A DNA stretch of 64,000 bases from Firmicutes bacterium OM04-13BH (GCA_003481745.1 QULP01000007.1:122447-186446), one strand, 5' to 3'. Shown: positions 10,351 to 19,799, numbered from the stretch's first letter. Notes: generated by a model from the sequence alone, not told the origin. A program made the numbers and translations.

Positions 10351-11767
10351 AGTCCTCATGCGCCACAATGTTTTGCAGCCACACTCCTTTTTTAACCAAA
10401 ATAAATCCAATGACACATTTAATAATATCTCCCAACTGTACCAGCGTATAGATTCCGATAACCGGAAGTGCCGTAAAACGGCTTAACGTAAATGCAATCG
10501 TTACACTCACACACCAGATAAATACACTGTCAAACAAGAAGGTGATAATCGTCTTTCCTCCTGAACGAAGGGTAAAGTATGATGCATGTAGGAATGCATT
10601 TTGTGGCATGAAGATTGCGGTTATCATAATAAAGTATTTTGCCAGTTCCCTTGCCTCGGCATTGGTATTGTAAAGCAGAGGGAAAAATGGAGCGAGTACC
10701 AGCATCACAAGTGCCACGCAGGTACAGCAAAATACGGAAAATGCAATCATCTTTGTATCGGTTTCTCGTGCTTTTTTCATCTCTCCGGCGCCAAGAAGCT
10801 GTCCGACTACAATTGCGACAGAATCTCCAAGTGCAATAAATACAATATTAAATACATTGTTAATGGTATTAGAAATATTTAAACCAGCTACGACATTTAA
10901 TCCACGAACCGAATAACATTGCGTCAGCATTGCCATTCCTGCTGCCCATAATGCCTCATTAAATAATAGCGGTGTTCCTTTTATCAATATTTTCTTTGTC
11001 ATATAAGCCGGTACTTTTAAGGTACGATAAAGTCCCTCAATATAAGGGTTTTTCTCTTTATGGCGGTGCGTCCAGCTGATAACGATAATGGCTTCTACAT
11101 ATCGAGAAAGCACAGTTGCAATCGCAGCACCTCTTACTCCAAGAACCGGAGCTCCAAATTTTCCATAAATTAAAATATAGTTAAATAATAAATTAATTAA
11201 AACGGCTGTAATTCCCGCTTTCATCGGTACAACCGTCTCGCCACACTCACGAAGGGTACTTGCGTAAACCTGTACCATCATAAATGGCGGAAGTCCGACA
11301 AGCATAATCCACAAATACTGTTTTCCATACAGTAAAGTTGCAGCTGCATTTTCCCTTGCGCCTTCTCCATGCAGATACAGCTCAATCAGCCGGTCTCCAC
11401 CAACTAAAAAAATAATAATGGTTGCTACCGTAAGAATCAGTGCCATCCATAATTTATAGCGGAAGGTATTTCTGACTCCCTCCTGGTCTTTTTGTCCAAA
11501 ATACTGGGCGGTAAAAATACCTGCTCCGGATACACCTCCAAAGATGCAGAGATTGTATACAAAAATAAGCTGATTGACAATCGCTGCGCCTGACATCTGT
11601 TCTGTTCCGATTCGTCCAATCATGATATTGTCTAACAGACTGACAAAGTTTGTGATTCCATTTTGAATCATAATCGGAACAGCAATCAGCAGAATCATCT
11701 TATAGAACTTCTTATCCCCGATTAACTTTGAGGCGAGGCCCTGTTTTTTTACTGCTTTCTCTTCCAT
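10349..11767 (-). CDS. MATE family efflux transporter
   Basis: A 472-residue polytopic membrane protein with twelve predicted hydrophobic helices in two homologous halves, as in MATE Na+ or H+ coupled multidrug exporters. Recognisable family features are PIMIQNGITNFVSLLDNIMIGRIG in the first helix region (residues 30-53), AAIVNQLIF, the central repeat VPMKAGITAVLINLLFNYILIYG, and the second-half LWAAGMAMLTQCY. Start ATG 11767 has AGGAGAAA upstream on the minus strand. Substrate cannot be deduced. It is transcribed alone, toward the small membrane protein gene, with its own promoter. Confidence 0.9.
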   Translation of the reverse strand: MEEKAVKKQGLASKLIGDKKFYKMILLIAVPIMIQNGITNFVSLLDNIMIGRIGTEQMSGAAIVNQLIFVYNLCIFGGVSGAGIFTAQYFGQKDQEGVRNTFRYKLWMALILTVATIIIFLVGGDRLIELYLHGEGARENAAATLLYGKQYLWIMLVGLPPFMMVQVYASTLRECGETVVPMKAGITAVLINLLFNYILIYGKFGAPVLGVRGAAIATVLSRYVEAIIVISWTHRHKEKNPYIEGLYRTLKVPAYMTKKILIKGTPLLFNEALWAAGMAMLTQCYSVRGLNVVAGLNISNTINNVFNIVFIALGDSVAIVVGQLLGAGEMKKARETDTKMIAFSVFCCTCVALVMLVLAPFFPLLYNTNAEARELAKYFIMITAIFMPQNAFLHASYFTLRSGGKTIITFLFDSVFIWCVSVTIAFTLSRFTALPVIGIYTLVQLGDIIKCVIGFILVKKGVWLQNIVAHED

Positions 11768-11823
11768 AATTTCTCCTTTCTCCTAATTCCCATCCAACAT
11801 ACAGTGCGAAAGCTGTAAGGGAT

Positions 11824-11852
11824 AGAATACTACACAAACACAATTTTTTCAA
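11824..11852 (-). promoter_or_regulatory. Promoter of the MATE gene
   Basis: Read on the minus strand: TTGAAA (11852-11847), 17-bp spacer, TATTCT (11829-11824), about 55 bp before the start codon. Confidence 0.55.
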
Positions 11853-11889
11853 TTGTTTTTTTCGACAATCTTTTTTGCCGTTTTTTGGC

Positions 11890-11918
11890 TTGCTATCCAA
11901 AAGCTTTTTGCTTATAAT
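11890..11918 (+). promoter_or_regulatory. Promoter of plsC
   Basis: TTGCTA (11890-11895), 17-bp spacer and perfect TATAAT (11913-11918). Downstream, at about 11938-11953, lies the palindrome TATACCATACGGTATA (one mismatch pair), which could be an operator because it falls between the expected transcription start and the gene. Confidence 0.5.
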
Positions 11919-11967
11919 ATCTCTTGAATATTAATAATATACCATACGGTATAGAAAGGCGGTTTTT

Positions 11968-12702
11968 ATGATACGTTTTATTTGCGTATGTATCGTAGTC
12001 ATCGGTTATCTGATTTTATCCATTCCGATTTTACTTGTAGAATGGGTCATTGGAAAATTCAACAAACGTGCAAAAGACATCAGTTCTCTTCGCATTATCC
12101 AGGCAGTCTTTCGTTTTATCTTGAAAATTACCGGAGCAGATATTACGGTAAAAGGACATGAAAATGTTCCGGCAGATACAGCAGTCCTTTATATCGGAAA
12201 TCACAGAAGTTTCTTTGATATCCTGCTGACTTATGTACTCTGCCCGGATGTCACCGGTTATGTTGCAAAGAAAGAAATGGAATCGATTCCTCTGTTATCC
12301 AACTGGATGCGTTATCTTCATTGTCTCTTCCTTGACCGTAAAAATATTAAAGAGGGAATGAAAACAATCCTTTTGGCAATAGAAGAAATGAAAAATGGGA
12401 TTTCTATCTGCATTTTCCCGGAAGGAACAAGAAATCGAAATGAAAGCGAACTCGACCTGCTTCCGTTCCATGAAGGAAGTTTTAAGATTGCAACCAAGGC
12501 TGGATGTCCAATTGTACCGATTGCCATTCACAATTCAGCCGGAATTTTTGAAGCGCAGTTTCCGAAAATGCGACCGGCAAAAGTGATAGTAGAATATGGC
12601 GAGCCGATTTATCCGGATAAACTGGATAAAGAAGAGAAAAAGCATATTGGAGCTTATACACAAAATAAGATTCTCGAGATGCTAAAAGAAATGAATGATT
12701 AA
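11968..12702 (+). CDS. plsC: 1-acyl-sn-glycerol-3-phosphate acyltransferase
   Basis: Transfers the second acyl chain to lysophosphatidate, giving phosphatidate for membrane lipids. The 244-residue protein has an N-terminal hydrophobic helix (residues 3-24) and the LPLAT motifs in order: NHRSFFD (H79, D84, the catalytic HX4D box), the LDRKNIKEG arginine block, FPEGTRNR at 150-157, and the VPIAIHNS region. Start ATG 11968 follows GAAAGGCGG. Its length is typical. It is a single-gene unit with its own promoter and terminator. Confidence 0.9.
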   Translation: MIRFICVCIVVIGYLILSIPILLVEWVIGKFNKRAKDISSLRIIQAVFRFILKITGADITVKGHENVPADTAVLYIGNHRSFFDILLTYVLCPDVTGYVAKKEMESIPLLSNWMRYLHCLFLDRKNIKEGMKTILLAIEEMKNGISICIFPEGTRNRNESELDLLPFHEGSFKIATKAGCPIVPIAIHNSAGIFEAQFPKMRPAKVIVEYGEPIYPDKLDKEEKKHIGAYTQNKILEMLKEMND

Positions 12703-12708
12703 GAAAGA

Positions 12709-12742
12709 AAAGAATCTTGATTTTGGTCAGGGTTCTTTTTTT
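12709..12742 (+). terminator. Intrinsic terminator after plsC
   Basis: AAAGAATC pairs with GGTTCTTT (one G-U) around a 14-base loop, then a run of seven T residues. Confidence 0.7.
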
Positions 12743-12789
12743 ATGCCATTTGGCATACACTATTGGTAAGTCAGCGAAGGAAGGGCAAA

Positions 12790-13206
12790 ATGAGGCAAAA
12801 AATCCATACAGGAGTGTTATTGTGGTCGGTTGTTATCATTTTATTAGCGCTATCCGGCTGTTCGATTGAAAAAGTAAGTGCACAAAAACAGGATAAAATC
12901 GAATACACTATTTTAAAAGAGGCGGAATTTCCGGAAAAAGTGCAGGAGTTGATAGAGGAAAATAAAACAAAAGAGTTTCAGCTTACTTATCAGGAACAGG
13001 GAAATTTGTATCTGATAAAGGGGTATGGAGAGCAGAAAACAGGCGGTTACAGTATCCGGATTGAGGATGTTTCTCTTTGGGAGAATGCCATACATGTACA
13101 GACTATGCTGATTGGACCAAAAGAAGAAAATTTAAAAGACGAACCGTCCTATCCGTATCTGGTTATTCGGATGGAATACAGGGATGAACCGGTTATTTTT
13201 GAGTAA
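12790..13206 (+). CDS. Lipoprotein with PrcB C-terminal-like domain
   Basis: Exported lipoprotein of 138 residues. Residues 1-24 form a signal peptide with lipobox LSGC, so it should be acylated on that Cys and anchored outside the membrane. The mature part ends in a domain that resembles PrcB_C (PF14343), judged from the pattern of a short strand ending in TGGYSI, then VSLWENAIHVQTMLIGPKEE and a PSYPYLVIRM strand. Family members are linked to surface proteases in spirochaetes, but here the role is unknown. I chose ATG 12790, which has GAAGGAAGGG in front, over the upstream in-frame TTG. It lies 45 bp before the SipL-like gene and may be co-transcribed. Confidence 0.7.
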   Translation: MRQKIHTGVLLWSVVIILLALSGCSIEKVSAQKQDKIEYTILKEAEFPEKVQELIEENKTKEFQLTYQEQGNLYLIKGYGEQKTGGYSIRIEDVSLWENAIHVQTMLIGPKEENLKDEPSYPYLVIRMEYRDEPVIFE

Positions 13207-13251
13207 AGTAAAAGCAGAAATGATAAAAAGAGATAGAAAAGAGGGTATAAT

Positions 13252-14814
13252 GTGGAACTGATTACAAAACGAGTACATACAATGCGGACGAAATGTGAAG
13301 CAGTAAGTCAGGTTACGTTTGATGAAGACTTGAATGTACCGGATGTAAAACCGGATGTGGGACGTATGATACAAAAGAAAGGAGAAATCCAGATAGACGA
13401 AATGCAGGTATCAGACGGGCATGTCTTTTTTAACGGAGCACTATTGGTGGCTCTTTTGTATGTCAGTGACAGTATGGAACGAAAGATCCAAAGTCTGCTC
13501 GGCACACTGCCGATTGCAGAAACCATGCATTTGGAAGATTTGCAAAGTGGGCAGAAAGTAAAACTTGAATGGGAACTTGAGGACTTGAGTGTCCAGCTGA
13601 TTCATTCCAGAAAATTAAATATTAAGGCATTGATTACATTTACTGCAAGGGTGGAAGAACTTGAAGAAATTCTTCTGCCGGCAGGAGTGGAAACCCCTGA
13701 GATTTCCCAGAAAAAAGAAGAAATTCCGGTAATGGGAATCTGTATACATAAAAAAGACACCATGCGGGTAAAAGAAGAAATTTCCCTTGCTTCGAATAAG
13801 CCTAATATTCATGAACTTTTATGGGATACTGTTGAAATAAGAGGTGTGGACATTCGTGCAAAAAGTGATAGAATTGCAGTAAAGGGAGAACTATTTTTAT
13901 TTGTACTTTACCGGGGAGAAGATGATAACTACTCTCTTCAATGGCTCGAACATTCCATTCCGTTTTCGGAAGAAATTGAGTGTGCAGGCTGTGCAGAAAG
14001 CATGGTGCCGGATGTTGATGTTTTGCTTGCGCATAGTGAATTGAAAATCCGAACAGACAGTGATGGAGAAGAGCGAGTGCTTGCAGTTGAAGCGATGCTG
14101 GAACTTGAAATCCGAATTTATGAGGAAGAAGAGGTTTCTCTTTTACTGGATGTGTATACTCCGGCAAAGGAACTTCGGGTGGTCTGTAAGCCGGCAAAAT
14201 TAGAATGCCTTTTAGTAAAAAATTTTTCAAAATGCAGAGTAGGAGAACGTCTTAAGACAAGTGAAAATCAGGGGAAAATTCTGCAAATCTGTCACAGTGA
14301 CGGAATGGTAAAGGTGGACAATACTCATATTATGGAGAATGGAATAGAAATAGAGGGTATTGTTACGGTCAAGATTTTATATATTATCAGTGATGACGAA
14401 ATGCCGTTTTATTCGATGGATGCAATGATTCCATTTTCACATATTGTGGAAGCACAGGGAATAGGAAAAGAATGTATTTATCATCTGCATACGGATTTGG
14501 AACAGCTTTCTACAACGATGATTGACAGTGACGAAATAGAAGTAAAGATTGTATTGAATCTAAATGCGTTGGTGATGAAACAAAGGGAACGGCCGTTGAT
14601 TTATGAAATTGAAGAACAGGAACTGGACAGAGAAAAACTGCAAAGTATGCCTGGGATTGTGGGATATCAGGTACAGCCTCAGGATACGATGTGGGATATT
14701 GCAAAGAAGTTTTATACGACAACAGAAGAGATTATCCGTCTGAATCATCTGGAGTCAGAAGAACTTCATCCATTTGATACGTTGATACTTGTAAAATCAG
14801 TTGAGAGTAAATAA
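13252..14814 (+). CDS. sipL: SPOCS (DUF3794) and LysM protein, SipL-like spore morphogenesis protein
   Basis: A 520-residue protein with repeated SPOCS/DUF3794 domains and a C-terminal LysM. In Clostridioides difficile the protein with this architecture, SipL, binds SpoIVA through its LysM domain and is required for coat assembly. Visible here: a first SPOCS-like region up to about residue 150, a second around 170-300 (the LLAHSELKIRTDSDGEERVLAVEAMLELEI strand pattern is characteristic), a third around 320-430, and LysM at about 470-516 (VQPQDTMWDIAKKFYTTTEEI then a PFDTLILV strand). The start is GTG at 13252; the ATG two bases upstream is in another frame and quickly stops. Expression is expected in the mother cell. 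Confidence 0.82.
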   Translation: MELITKRVHTMRTKCEAVSQVTFDEDLNVPDVKPDVGRMIQKKGEIQIDEMQVSDGHVFFNGALLVALLYVSDSMERKIQSLLGTLPIAETMHLEDLQSGQKVKLEWELEDLSVQLIHSRKLNIKALITFTARVEELEEILLPAGVETPEISQKKEEIPVMGICIHKKDTMRVKEEISLASNKPNIHELLWDTVEIRGVDIRAKSDRIAVKGELFLFVLYRGEDDNYSLQWLEHSIPFSEEIECAGCAESMVPDVDVLLAHSELKIRTDSDGEERVLAVEAMLELEIRIYEEEEVSLLLDVYTPAKELRVVCKPAKLECLLVKNFSKCRVGERLKTSENQGKILQICHSDGMVKVDNTHIMENGIEIEGIVTVKILYIISDDEMPFYSMDAMIPFSHIVEAQGIGKECIYHLHTDLEQLSTTMIDSDEIEVKIVLNLNALVMKQRERPLIYEIEEQELDREKLQSMPGIVGYQVQPQDTMWDIAKKFYTTTEEIIRLNHLESEELHPFDTLILVKSVESK

Positions 14815-14912
14815 GAAATTTTCCTATTGAAAACGACCAAAAGATGGGCTAGAATGAATGTAGAATGTTTAAAAAAGAATACAATGTACAAAGAAATATA
14901 CAGGAGAAGAAA

Positions 14913-15779
14913 ATGAGATTAAGAGCGTTGGCAAAAATTAATCTGGGATTGGATGTAATCGGGAAACGTGAAGATGGATACCATGAAGTTCGTATGATTA
15001 TGCAGACAATCAACATGTATGACCAACTGGAGATTGAAAAAAAAGACGAACCAGGAATTTCCATTACAACGAATCTTCCATTTATTCCGACAGATGAAAG
15101 AAATTTAGTTTATAAAGCAGCAAAACTCTTGATGGATGAATTTGATATTCAGGAGGGAATCACAGTCGAGCTGCAGAAATTTATTCCGGTGGCAGCAGGA
15201 ATGGCAGGAGGCAGTTCAGATGCTGCAGCGACCATGATTGGCATGAATCGTCTGTTTAATCTGGGGCTTACTGTAAAAGAGATGATGAAACGTGCTGTGG
15301 CAATTGGAGCGGATGTACCATATTGCCTGCTTCGCGGAACCGCACTTGCAGAGGGAATCGGAGAGCAGTTAAGACCTCTTCCGCCATGCCCGAACTGCTA
15401 CGTACTGATTGGAAAACCGGCGATCAGTGTTTCAACTAAGATGGTTTATGAAAAATTAGATTCTGCCCAAATTGAGCATCATCCGGATATCGATCGGATA
15501 CTGGAGGGGCTTCAGTGGCATAATTTAAATAAAATATCTGAATATATGGGAAATGTGCTTGAAAAAGTTACGATTGCACAGTATCCGATAATTGAGGAAA
15601 TCAAAAACCATATGAAAGAACACGGAGCCGTAAATGCAATGATGAGCGGAAGCGGACCGACGGTATTTGGTTTATTTGATGATAAAGACACAGCAGAGCA
15701 TGCATGCGAGGCGCTTAGAGAAAGCAAAATTGCAAAGACTGTATTTTTGACAACAGTATTTAACAACGGAGGACACTGA
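14913..15779 (+). CDS. ispE: 4-diphosphocytidyl-2-C-methyl-D-erythritol kinase
   Basis: Phosphorylates CDP-ME in the non-mevalonate isoprenoid pathway. The start is ATG 14913 (MRLRALAKINLGLDV) behind CAGGAGAAG; upstream in-frame codons lack an RBS. The 288-residue GHMP kinase shows the substrate motif KINLGLDVIGKREDGYHEV, the ATP-binding glycine-rich loop PVAAGMAGGSSDAAATM from residue 92, and the C-terminal MMSGSGPTVFGLF loop. Note that the third loop residue is Met in AGMAGGSS where Leu is more common; this is conservative. It is followed after 4 bp by a GntR regulator and so the two are probably one operon. Confidence 0.95.
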   Translation: MRLRALAKINLGLDVIGKREDGYHEVRMIMQTINMYDQLEIEKKDEPGISITTNLPFIPTDERNLVYKAAKLLMDEFDIQEGITVELQKFIPVAAGMAGGSSDAAATMIGMNRLFNLGLTVKEMMKRAVAIGADVPYCLLRGTALAEGIGEQLRPLPPCPNCYVLIGKPAISVSTKMVYEKLDSAQIEHHPDIDRILEGLQWHNLNKISEYMGNVLEKVTIAQYPIIEEIKNHMKEHGAVNAMMSGSGPTVFGLFDDKDTAEHACEALRESKIAKTVFLTTVFNNGGH

Positions 15780-15783
15780 TAAA

Positions 15784-16458
15784 ATGGATTTAGAAATGCA
15801 TATGGATGAATACCTGCCTCTTAGGGATGTGGTTTTTAATACATTAAGAAAAGCGATTTTAAAAGGAGATTTAAAACCGGGAGAACGACTGATGGAAATT
15901 GCACTTGCAGAAAAGCTGGGGGTAAGTCGTACTCCGATTCGAGAGGCAATTCGAAAACTGGAGCTTGAAGGACTGGTTGTGATGGCACCGAGAAAAGGCG
16001 CAAAAGTTGCTTCTATTACAGAACGTGATTTAAATGATGTACTTGAAGTAAGAAAAGGAATGGAAGAACTTGCAATTCGCCTTGCGTGTGAGCGGATTAC
16101 ACCGGAACAATTAGATGAACTTGACAAAGTAGAAAAGAAGTTTTCAAATTTGATTGACAGCGAAAACTTAACGGAACTGGCTGAAGTAGACGTAGAATTT
16201 CATGATATTATTTATGCGGCAACCAATAATAAACGTCTGATTCAGCTTTTGAATAATTTAAGAGAGCAAATGTACCGTTATCGAATTGAGTATTTAAAAG
16301 ACAGTGCGGTAAGAAGGCAGCTTGCAAAAGAGCATAAATCTATTTGTGAGGCACTTCGTACGCATGACAAAGAAAGAGCACTGCGTTATGTTTATGTGCA
16401 TATTGATAATCAGCAAAAGGCGATTATCAGAAGCCTGAATGAAGAAAAAGAAGAATAA
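15784..16458 (+). CDS. GntR-family transcriptional regulator, FadR/FCD subgroup
   Basis: A 224-residue repressor-type regulator. The N-terminal winged helix covers roughly residues 10-75: LRDVVFNTLRKAILKGDL, then PGERLMEIALAEKLGVSR with the recognition helix TPIREAIRKLE. The C-terminal FCD ligand domain from about 85 contains the metal-site candidates in VEFHDIIY and KEHKSICEAL. FCD members usually sense small carboxylates or sugars acids. The gene starts four bases after ispE with a GATAAAATG junction and is followed by a terminator, so it appears to be the last gene of the ispE unit, a pairing common in Lachnospiraceae. Its target is unknown. Confidence 0.88.
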   Translation: MDLEMHMDEYLPLRDVVFNTLRKAILKGDLKPGERLMEIALAEKLGVSRTPIREAIRKLELEGLVVMAPRKGAKVASITERDLNDVLEVRKGMEELAIRLACERITPEQLDELDKVEKKFSNLIDSENLTELAEVDVEFHDIIYAATNNKRLIQLLNNLREQMYRYRIEYLKDSAVRRQLAKEHKSICEALRTHDKERALRYVYVHIDNQQKAIIRSLNEEKEE

Positions 16459-16480
16459 AAACTAAAAAAATGGAAATGTT

Positions 16481-16515
16481 AAAAGAGATGCCAAAAGAAC
16501 GGCATCTCTTTTTAT
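16481..16515 (+). terminator. Intrinsic terminator after the GntR gene
   Basis: AAAGAGATGCC pairs perfectly with GGCATCTCTTT, followed by TTTATT. Confidence 0.85.
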
Positions 16516-16559
16516 TGTGCAAAAAATATATTCTATAAAATATCGGGGGAATATGATTT

Positions 16560-18074
16560 ATGAGCCATTCTATCCGTATTTCACCAAAGATAAAAGAAAA
16601 TGAATCCTGTTTTCGAGAAGTATTCAAAGACTGTGCGGATATTTTGTTCCATACAATGGAACTTGGTCGGGGAAAAACAGTCGACTGTTTTGTGATTTAT
16701 CTTGAAGTAGCGGTCAGCAATATGATTCTCGAAAAATCCGTACTTGGAAAATTCATCAATGAACTGTGCAAGGTATCTGGAGATGAGATTTTAGAGCGGG
16801 TTGAAAAAAATGCATTGGGAATTTCAGATGCAGTACAGCTGGATACGGTAGAAGATGTGGTCGCAGGAGTATTTGCCGGAGATGCCGTATTTTTTATAGA
16901 TGGATATGCGCATGCTGTTAAGATTTCAGAAAAAGGATATCCTTCGATGGGAGTATCCGAGGCAGACAGAGAGAAAGTACTGCGGGGTTCAAAAGAGGGA
17001 TTTACCGATTCCGTTAAAACCAATTCGGCACTCATCAGAAAACGAATCCGAAATCCGGGAATGAAAGTCAAAGAGCAGACAATTGGAAGACGCAGTCAGA
17101 CAAAAATTCAGATTCTTTATATCGAAGGACTGGCAAGGAGTGAGATTTTAGAAGAACTCGAGACGAAACTTTCTGATTTTGAAATTGACGGTGTGCTTGA
17201 CAGTGGAGTGATTGAGCAACTGACAAAAGAAAACTGGCTGTCGCCGTTTCCTCAGTTTCAGACAACGGAACGACCGGATAAATGTGCGATGGAGCTGTTA
17301 AATGGAAGGGTTGTCCTGCTTGTGGATAATTCTCCGGTTGGTCTTTTAATTCCGGCGGTGTTTAATGATTTTTTGCAGGTGAGTGAAGATGAATATCAGA
17401 CCTTTGAACTTGCAACATTTTTAAGAGTGCTACGGTATCTGGCAGTTGGTTGTGCAATGTTGTTTTCGGGACTTTATCTGGCGGTTACGGATTTTCATAC
17501 ACAGGTATTGCCGACGAATCTGATTTTATCTTTTGCAAAGGCCAGAAGGGGTGTGCCGTTTCCGGGTCTGATAGAGACATTATTTATGGAGATTGCATTT
17601 GAAAGTGTCAGAGAAGCGGGGGTGCGTGCGCCGGGACCGCTTGGAGGTACAATAGGAATCGTAGGAGGGCTGATCATCGGGCAGGCAGCAGTTTCCGCAA
17701 ATCTGGTCAGTCCGGTGGTGGTAGTGGTTGTGGCGGTTACAGCACTTTCTGCCCTTGCAATTCCAAATGAGGAATTTTCTGCACCGTTTCGACTGTTAAA
17801 ATTTGGCTTTATTTTTCTTGGCGGAACACTTGGAATGTTTGGAATTCTTTTGGGACTCTATATGCTTTTAAGCCATATTGCCGAGCTGAAAAGCTTTGGA
17901 GTGCCTTATCTTGCACCTTATGCCGGAACGCAAAGAGCGGGATACAGGGGAAAAGAAAATGGAATCTGGATGCTTCCGGCAAGATTTCGGACAAGACGCC
18001 CGCTGTATGCAAAAGAAAGTCAGAAAATTAAGCTTAGAATGAAAACATCAGATGAAGAGGAAAGAAAAAAATGA
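16560..18074 (+). CDS. gerAA: Spore germination protein GerA family, A subunit
   Basis: Inner spore membrane subunit of a germinant receptor that triggers germination when nutrients bind. The 504-residue protein has the usual cytosolic N-terminal domain (to about residue 290, with FVIYLEVAVSNMILEKSVL-type sequence early on) followed by a membrane domain. Family landmarks are the IRKRIRNPGMKV region near residue 160, the PFPQFQTTERPD block, VDNSPVGLL, and the proline-rich REAGVRAPGPLGGTIGIVGGLIIGQAAV stretch in the membrane part. Start ATG 16560 follows GGGGGAAT. It overlaps the next gene by four bases (ATGA), as in gerA-type operons. Confidence 0.92.
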   Translation: MSHSIRISPKIKENESCFREVFKDCADILFHTMELGRGKTVDCFVIYLEVAVSNMILEKSVLGKFINELCKVSGDEILERVEKNALGISDAVQLDTVEDVVAGVFAGDAVFFIDGYAHAVKISEKGYPSMGVSEADREKVLRGSKEGFTDSVKTNSALIRKRIRNPGMKVKEQTIGRRSQTKIQILYIEGLARSEILEELETKLSDFEIDGVLDSGVIEQLTKENWLSPFPQFQTTERPDKCAMELLNGRVVLLVDNSPVGLLIPAVFNDFLQVSEDEYQTFELATFLRVLRYLAVGCAMLFSGLYLAVTDFHTQVLPTNLILSFAKARRGVPFPGLIETLFMEIAFESVREAGVRAPGPLGGTIGIVGGLIIGQAAVSANLVSPVVVVVVAVTALSALAIPNEEFSAPFRLLKFGFIFLGGTLGMFGILLGLYMLLSHIAELKSFGVPYLAPYAGTQRAGYRGKENGIWMLPARFRTRRPLYAKESQKIKLRMKTSDEEERKK

Positions 18075-19171
18075 AATATACAGAAAATGAAACAATATCG
18101 CAAAAACAGCTTTTTTCTCAGGCAAGTGTTTCCATGCTGGGCTTAAGCCTGATGGCAGTTCCGGAATTTATGAGATTTTCGTTGAAGACGATGATATTTG
18201 GACTGGTTTTAACAGGATTATTTTTCTGGGTGCAAAGTATTTATTTTGTTCGTATCTGCCCATGCTATGCCAGACTTTGCACTTCGTTTGGAAATTGGGT
18301 GGGAAAACTGTTTGGATTTATCTATGTATCTTACCTGTGGTTCAGTCAGGTCGTGCTGTTATGTTTGATAGCAGACCTTGCCAATTATTATTTTATAGAA
18401 CGCATCGACAAAAGCTGGCTGATTCTTTTAACAGGTATCGTTTGTGCAATAGGAATGTATCAAAATGTTGAGAAAAGAGGCAGAATCGGAGAAATCATTC
18501 TGCCGGTAATTTTATTTTTTATTCTTTTTATGTTATTTCTTGCTTTCCGGGATTTCTCATTTGAGGAAATTATCAGGGAGAGCCGGAGAAAAATGACGCT
18601 AAGAGAGCTGGCAGAGGCATTTTATAAAATTGTATGTCTGTTTTTGCCAGTGTACTTTTTTCCGTTTATCTTAAATCAGACGAAGCGAAATACATCGGCA
18701 AAGAAAAGCATGAATGGAAGTATCTGTCTGAATCTTGGAATTTTACTTTTGGCTCTGTTCCTGCTTTTAGGACTGCTTGGAAGAGAAGGGTATATGCATA
18801 AAAAATATCCGATGATTGATTTAATGTCAGGAGTGAACCTGTCAGGAGATTTCTTTCAACGTTCGGATCTCTTTTGGAGTGGAAGCCTGTTGTTTTGTCT
18901 GTTTTATTTATGTGGAAGTATCTTCTTTTATCAGCATGAACTTTTAAAACGCTGTAGATTAGAACGAGGCACAGGGATAGCATATGCCAGTGCGGTGTTA
19001 TTCTCAGTGTTTGCAGGAAAACTTGGATTTTCATTTGAAATATATCGTACGCTGGTTCGGTATGGGTATGGGATTGTGTTTCCGGTCTTGATACTCGCAG
19101 CAGGAATCTGGTATAAACGAAGAAAGATGGGAAGGCGGGAGCAGATTCATGAAGAAAATACAGATAAATAA
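18071..19171 (+). CDS. gerAB: Spore germination protein GerB family, B subunit (GerAB-type permease)
   Basis: Second subunit of the germinant receptor, a 366-residue integral membrane protein of the GerAB/spore permease family related to amino acid transporters. It shows about ten hydrophobic helices, the first being ASVSMLGLSLMAVPEFMRF-like, and the cytoplasmic Lys/Arg-rich loops expected for the family. In homologues it binds the amino acid germinant. It begins at ATG 18071 inside the end of gerAA and its own end overlaps the gerC start by 23 bases, so the three are translationally linked. Confidence 0.88.
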   Translation: MKYTENETISQKQLFSQASVSMLGLSLMAVPEFMRFSLKTMIFGLVLTGLFFWVQSIYFVRICPCYARLCTSFGNWVGKLFGFIYVSYLWFSQVVLLCLIADLANYYFIERIDKSWLILLTGIVCAIGMYQNVEKRGRIGEIILPVILFFILFMLFLAFRDFSFEEIIRESRRKMTLRELAEAFYKIVCLFLPVYFFPFILNQTKRNTSAKKSMNGSICLNLGILLLALFLLLGLLGREGYMHKKYPMIDLMSGVNLSGDFFQRSDLFWSGSLLFCLFYLCGSIFFYQHELLKRCRLERGTGIAYASAVLFSVFAGKLGFSFEIYRTLVRYGYGIVFPVLILAAGIWYKRRKMGRREQIHEENTDK

Positions 19172-19799
19172 AATACGTTGTATTTTGGCGGTGTTACTCG
19201 CTATTGTTACAGCAGTTTTTCTGAATGGCTGTGGAATCCTGCTTGAGGATAGAACGTTTGCACTCTCTTTATCTGTGGATTACAAAGAGGGTGAATATCT
19301 GGTCTGGTATGGCATTTCAGATTTATACGATGAGGTGAGTGAGAAAGAAGAAAGCGGTGAGGTGAACGAAAAATCGGAAACCGGATCGAAAGGCATAAGC
19401 ATGGAAGAAGCAAGAAATAAATTTTTGGCAAGTCAGGAAAATGAGCTGGATATGGGACATTTAAAAGCATTGATTTTGGGGAAAGGAATTTTAGAAAATC
19501 AAATTGCTTATGAGGGACTTTTAAATCATCTTGAAGCACAGCCGGCGGTGGCATCCAATGTATCAGTTTTTTTCTGCAATGAAATAGAAACTCTGATGAA
19601 AACAGAAAGACAGCAAGAGATTCCACTGGGAGTGTATCTGACTAAAAAGCCGAAGAATCAGTCAAAAAAAACGGTCTTTCCACCTGTAAAACTTCAGGAG
19701 CTTTACAGGCTTTGGTATAATCAGAAAAAGCAGCCGAGCCTTCCGGAAATAAAAATTTTGCAGGAAAAAATTGTTGTACAGAATAAACCAGAAAAATAA
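19149..19799 (+). CDS. gerAC: Ger(x)C-family germination lipoprotein, short form lacking the C-terminal domain
   Basis: Third receptor subunit, an exported lipoprotein. Its signal peptide ends in the lipobox LNGC (about residues 25-28), and the next residues GILLEDRTFALSLSVDYKEGEYLVWYGI match the N-terminal domain of GerAC proteins. Usual members are about 370-400 residues with two further domains; this one stops at 216. The next gene starts 90 bp later in another function, so the missing part is not simply shifted nearby. It also carries a charged insertion (EKEESGEVNEKSETGSKG). It is co-transcribed and overlaps gerAB. Whether it is functional cannot be told. Confidence 0.75.
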   Translation: MKKIQINKIRCILAVLLAIVTAVFLNGCGILLEDRTFALSLSVDYKEGEYLVWYGISDLYDEVSEKEESGEVNEKSETGSKGISMEEARNKFLASQENELDMGHLKALILGKGILENQIAYEGLLNHLEAQPAVASNVSVFFCNEIETLMKTERQQEIPLGVYLTKKPKNQSKKTVFPPVKLQELYRLWYNQKKQPSLPEIKILQEKIVVQNKPEK

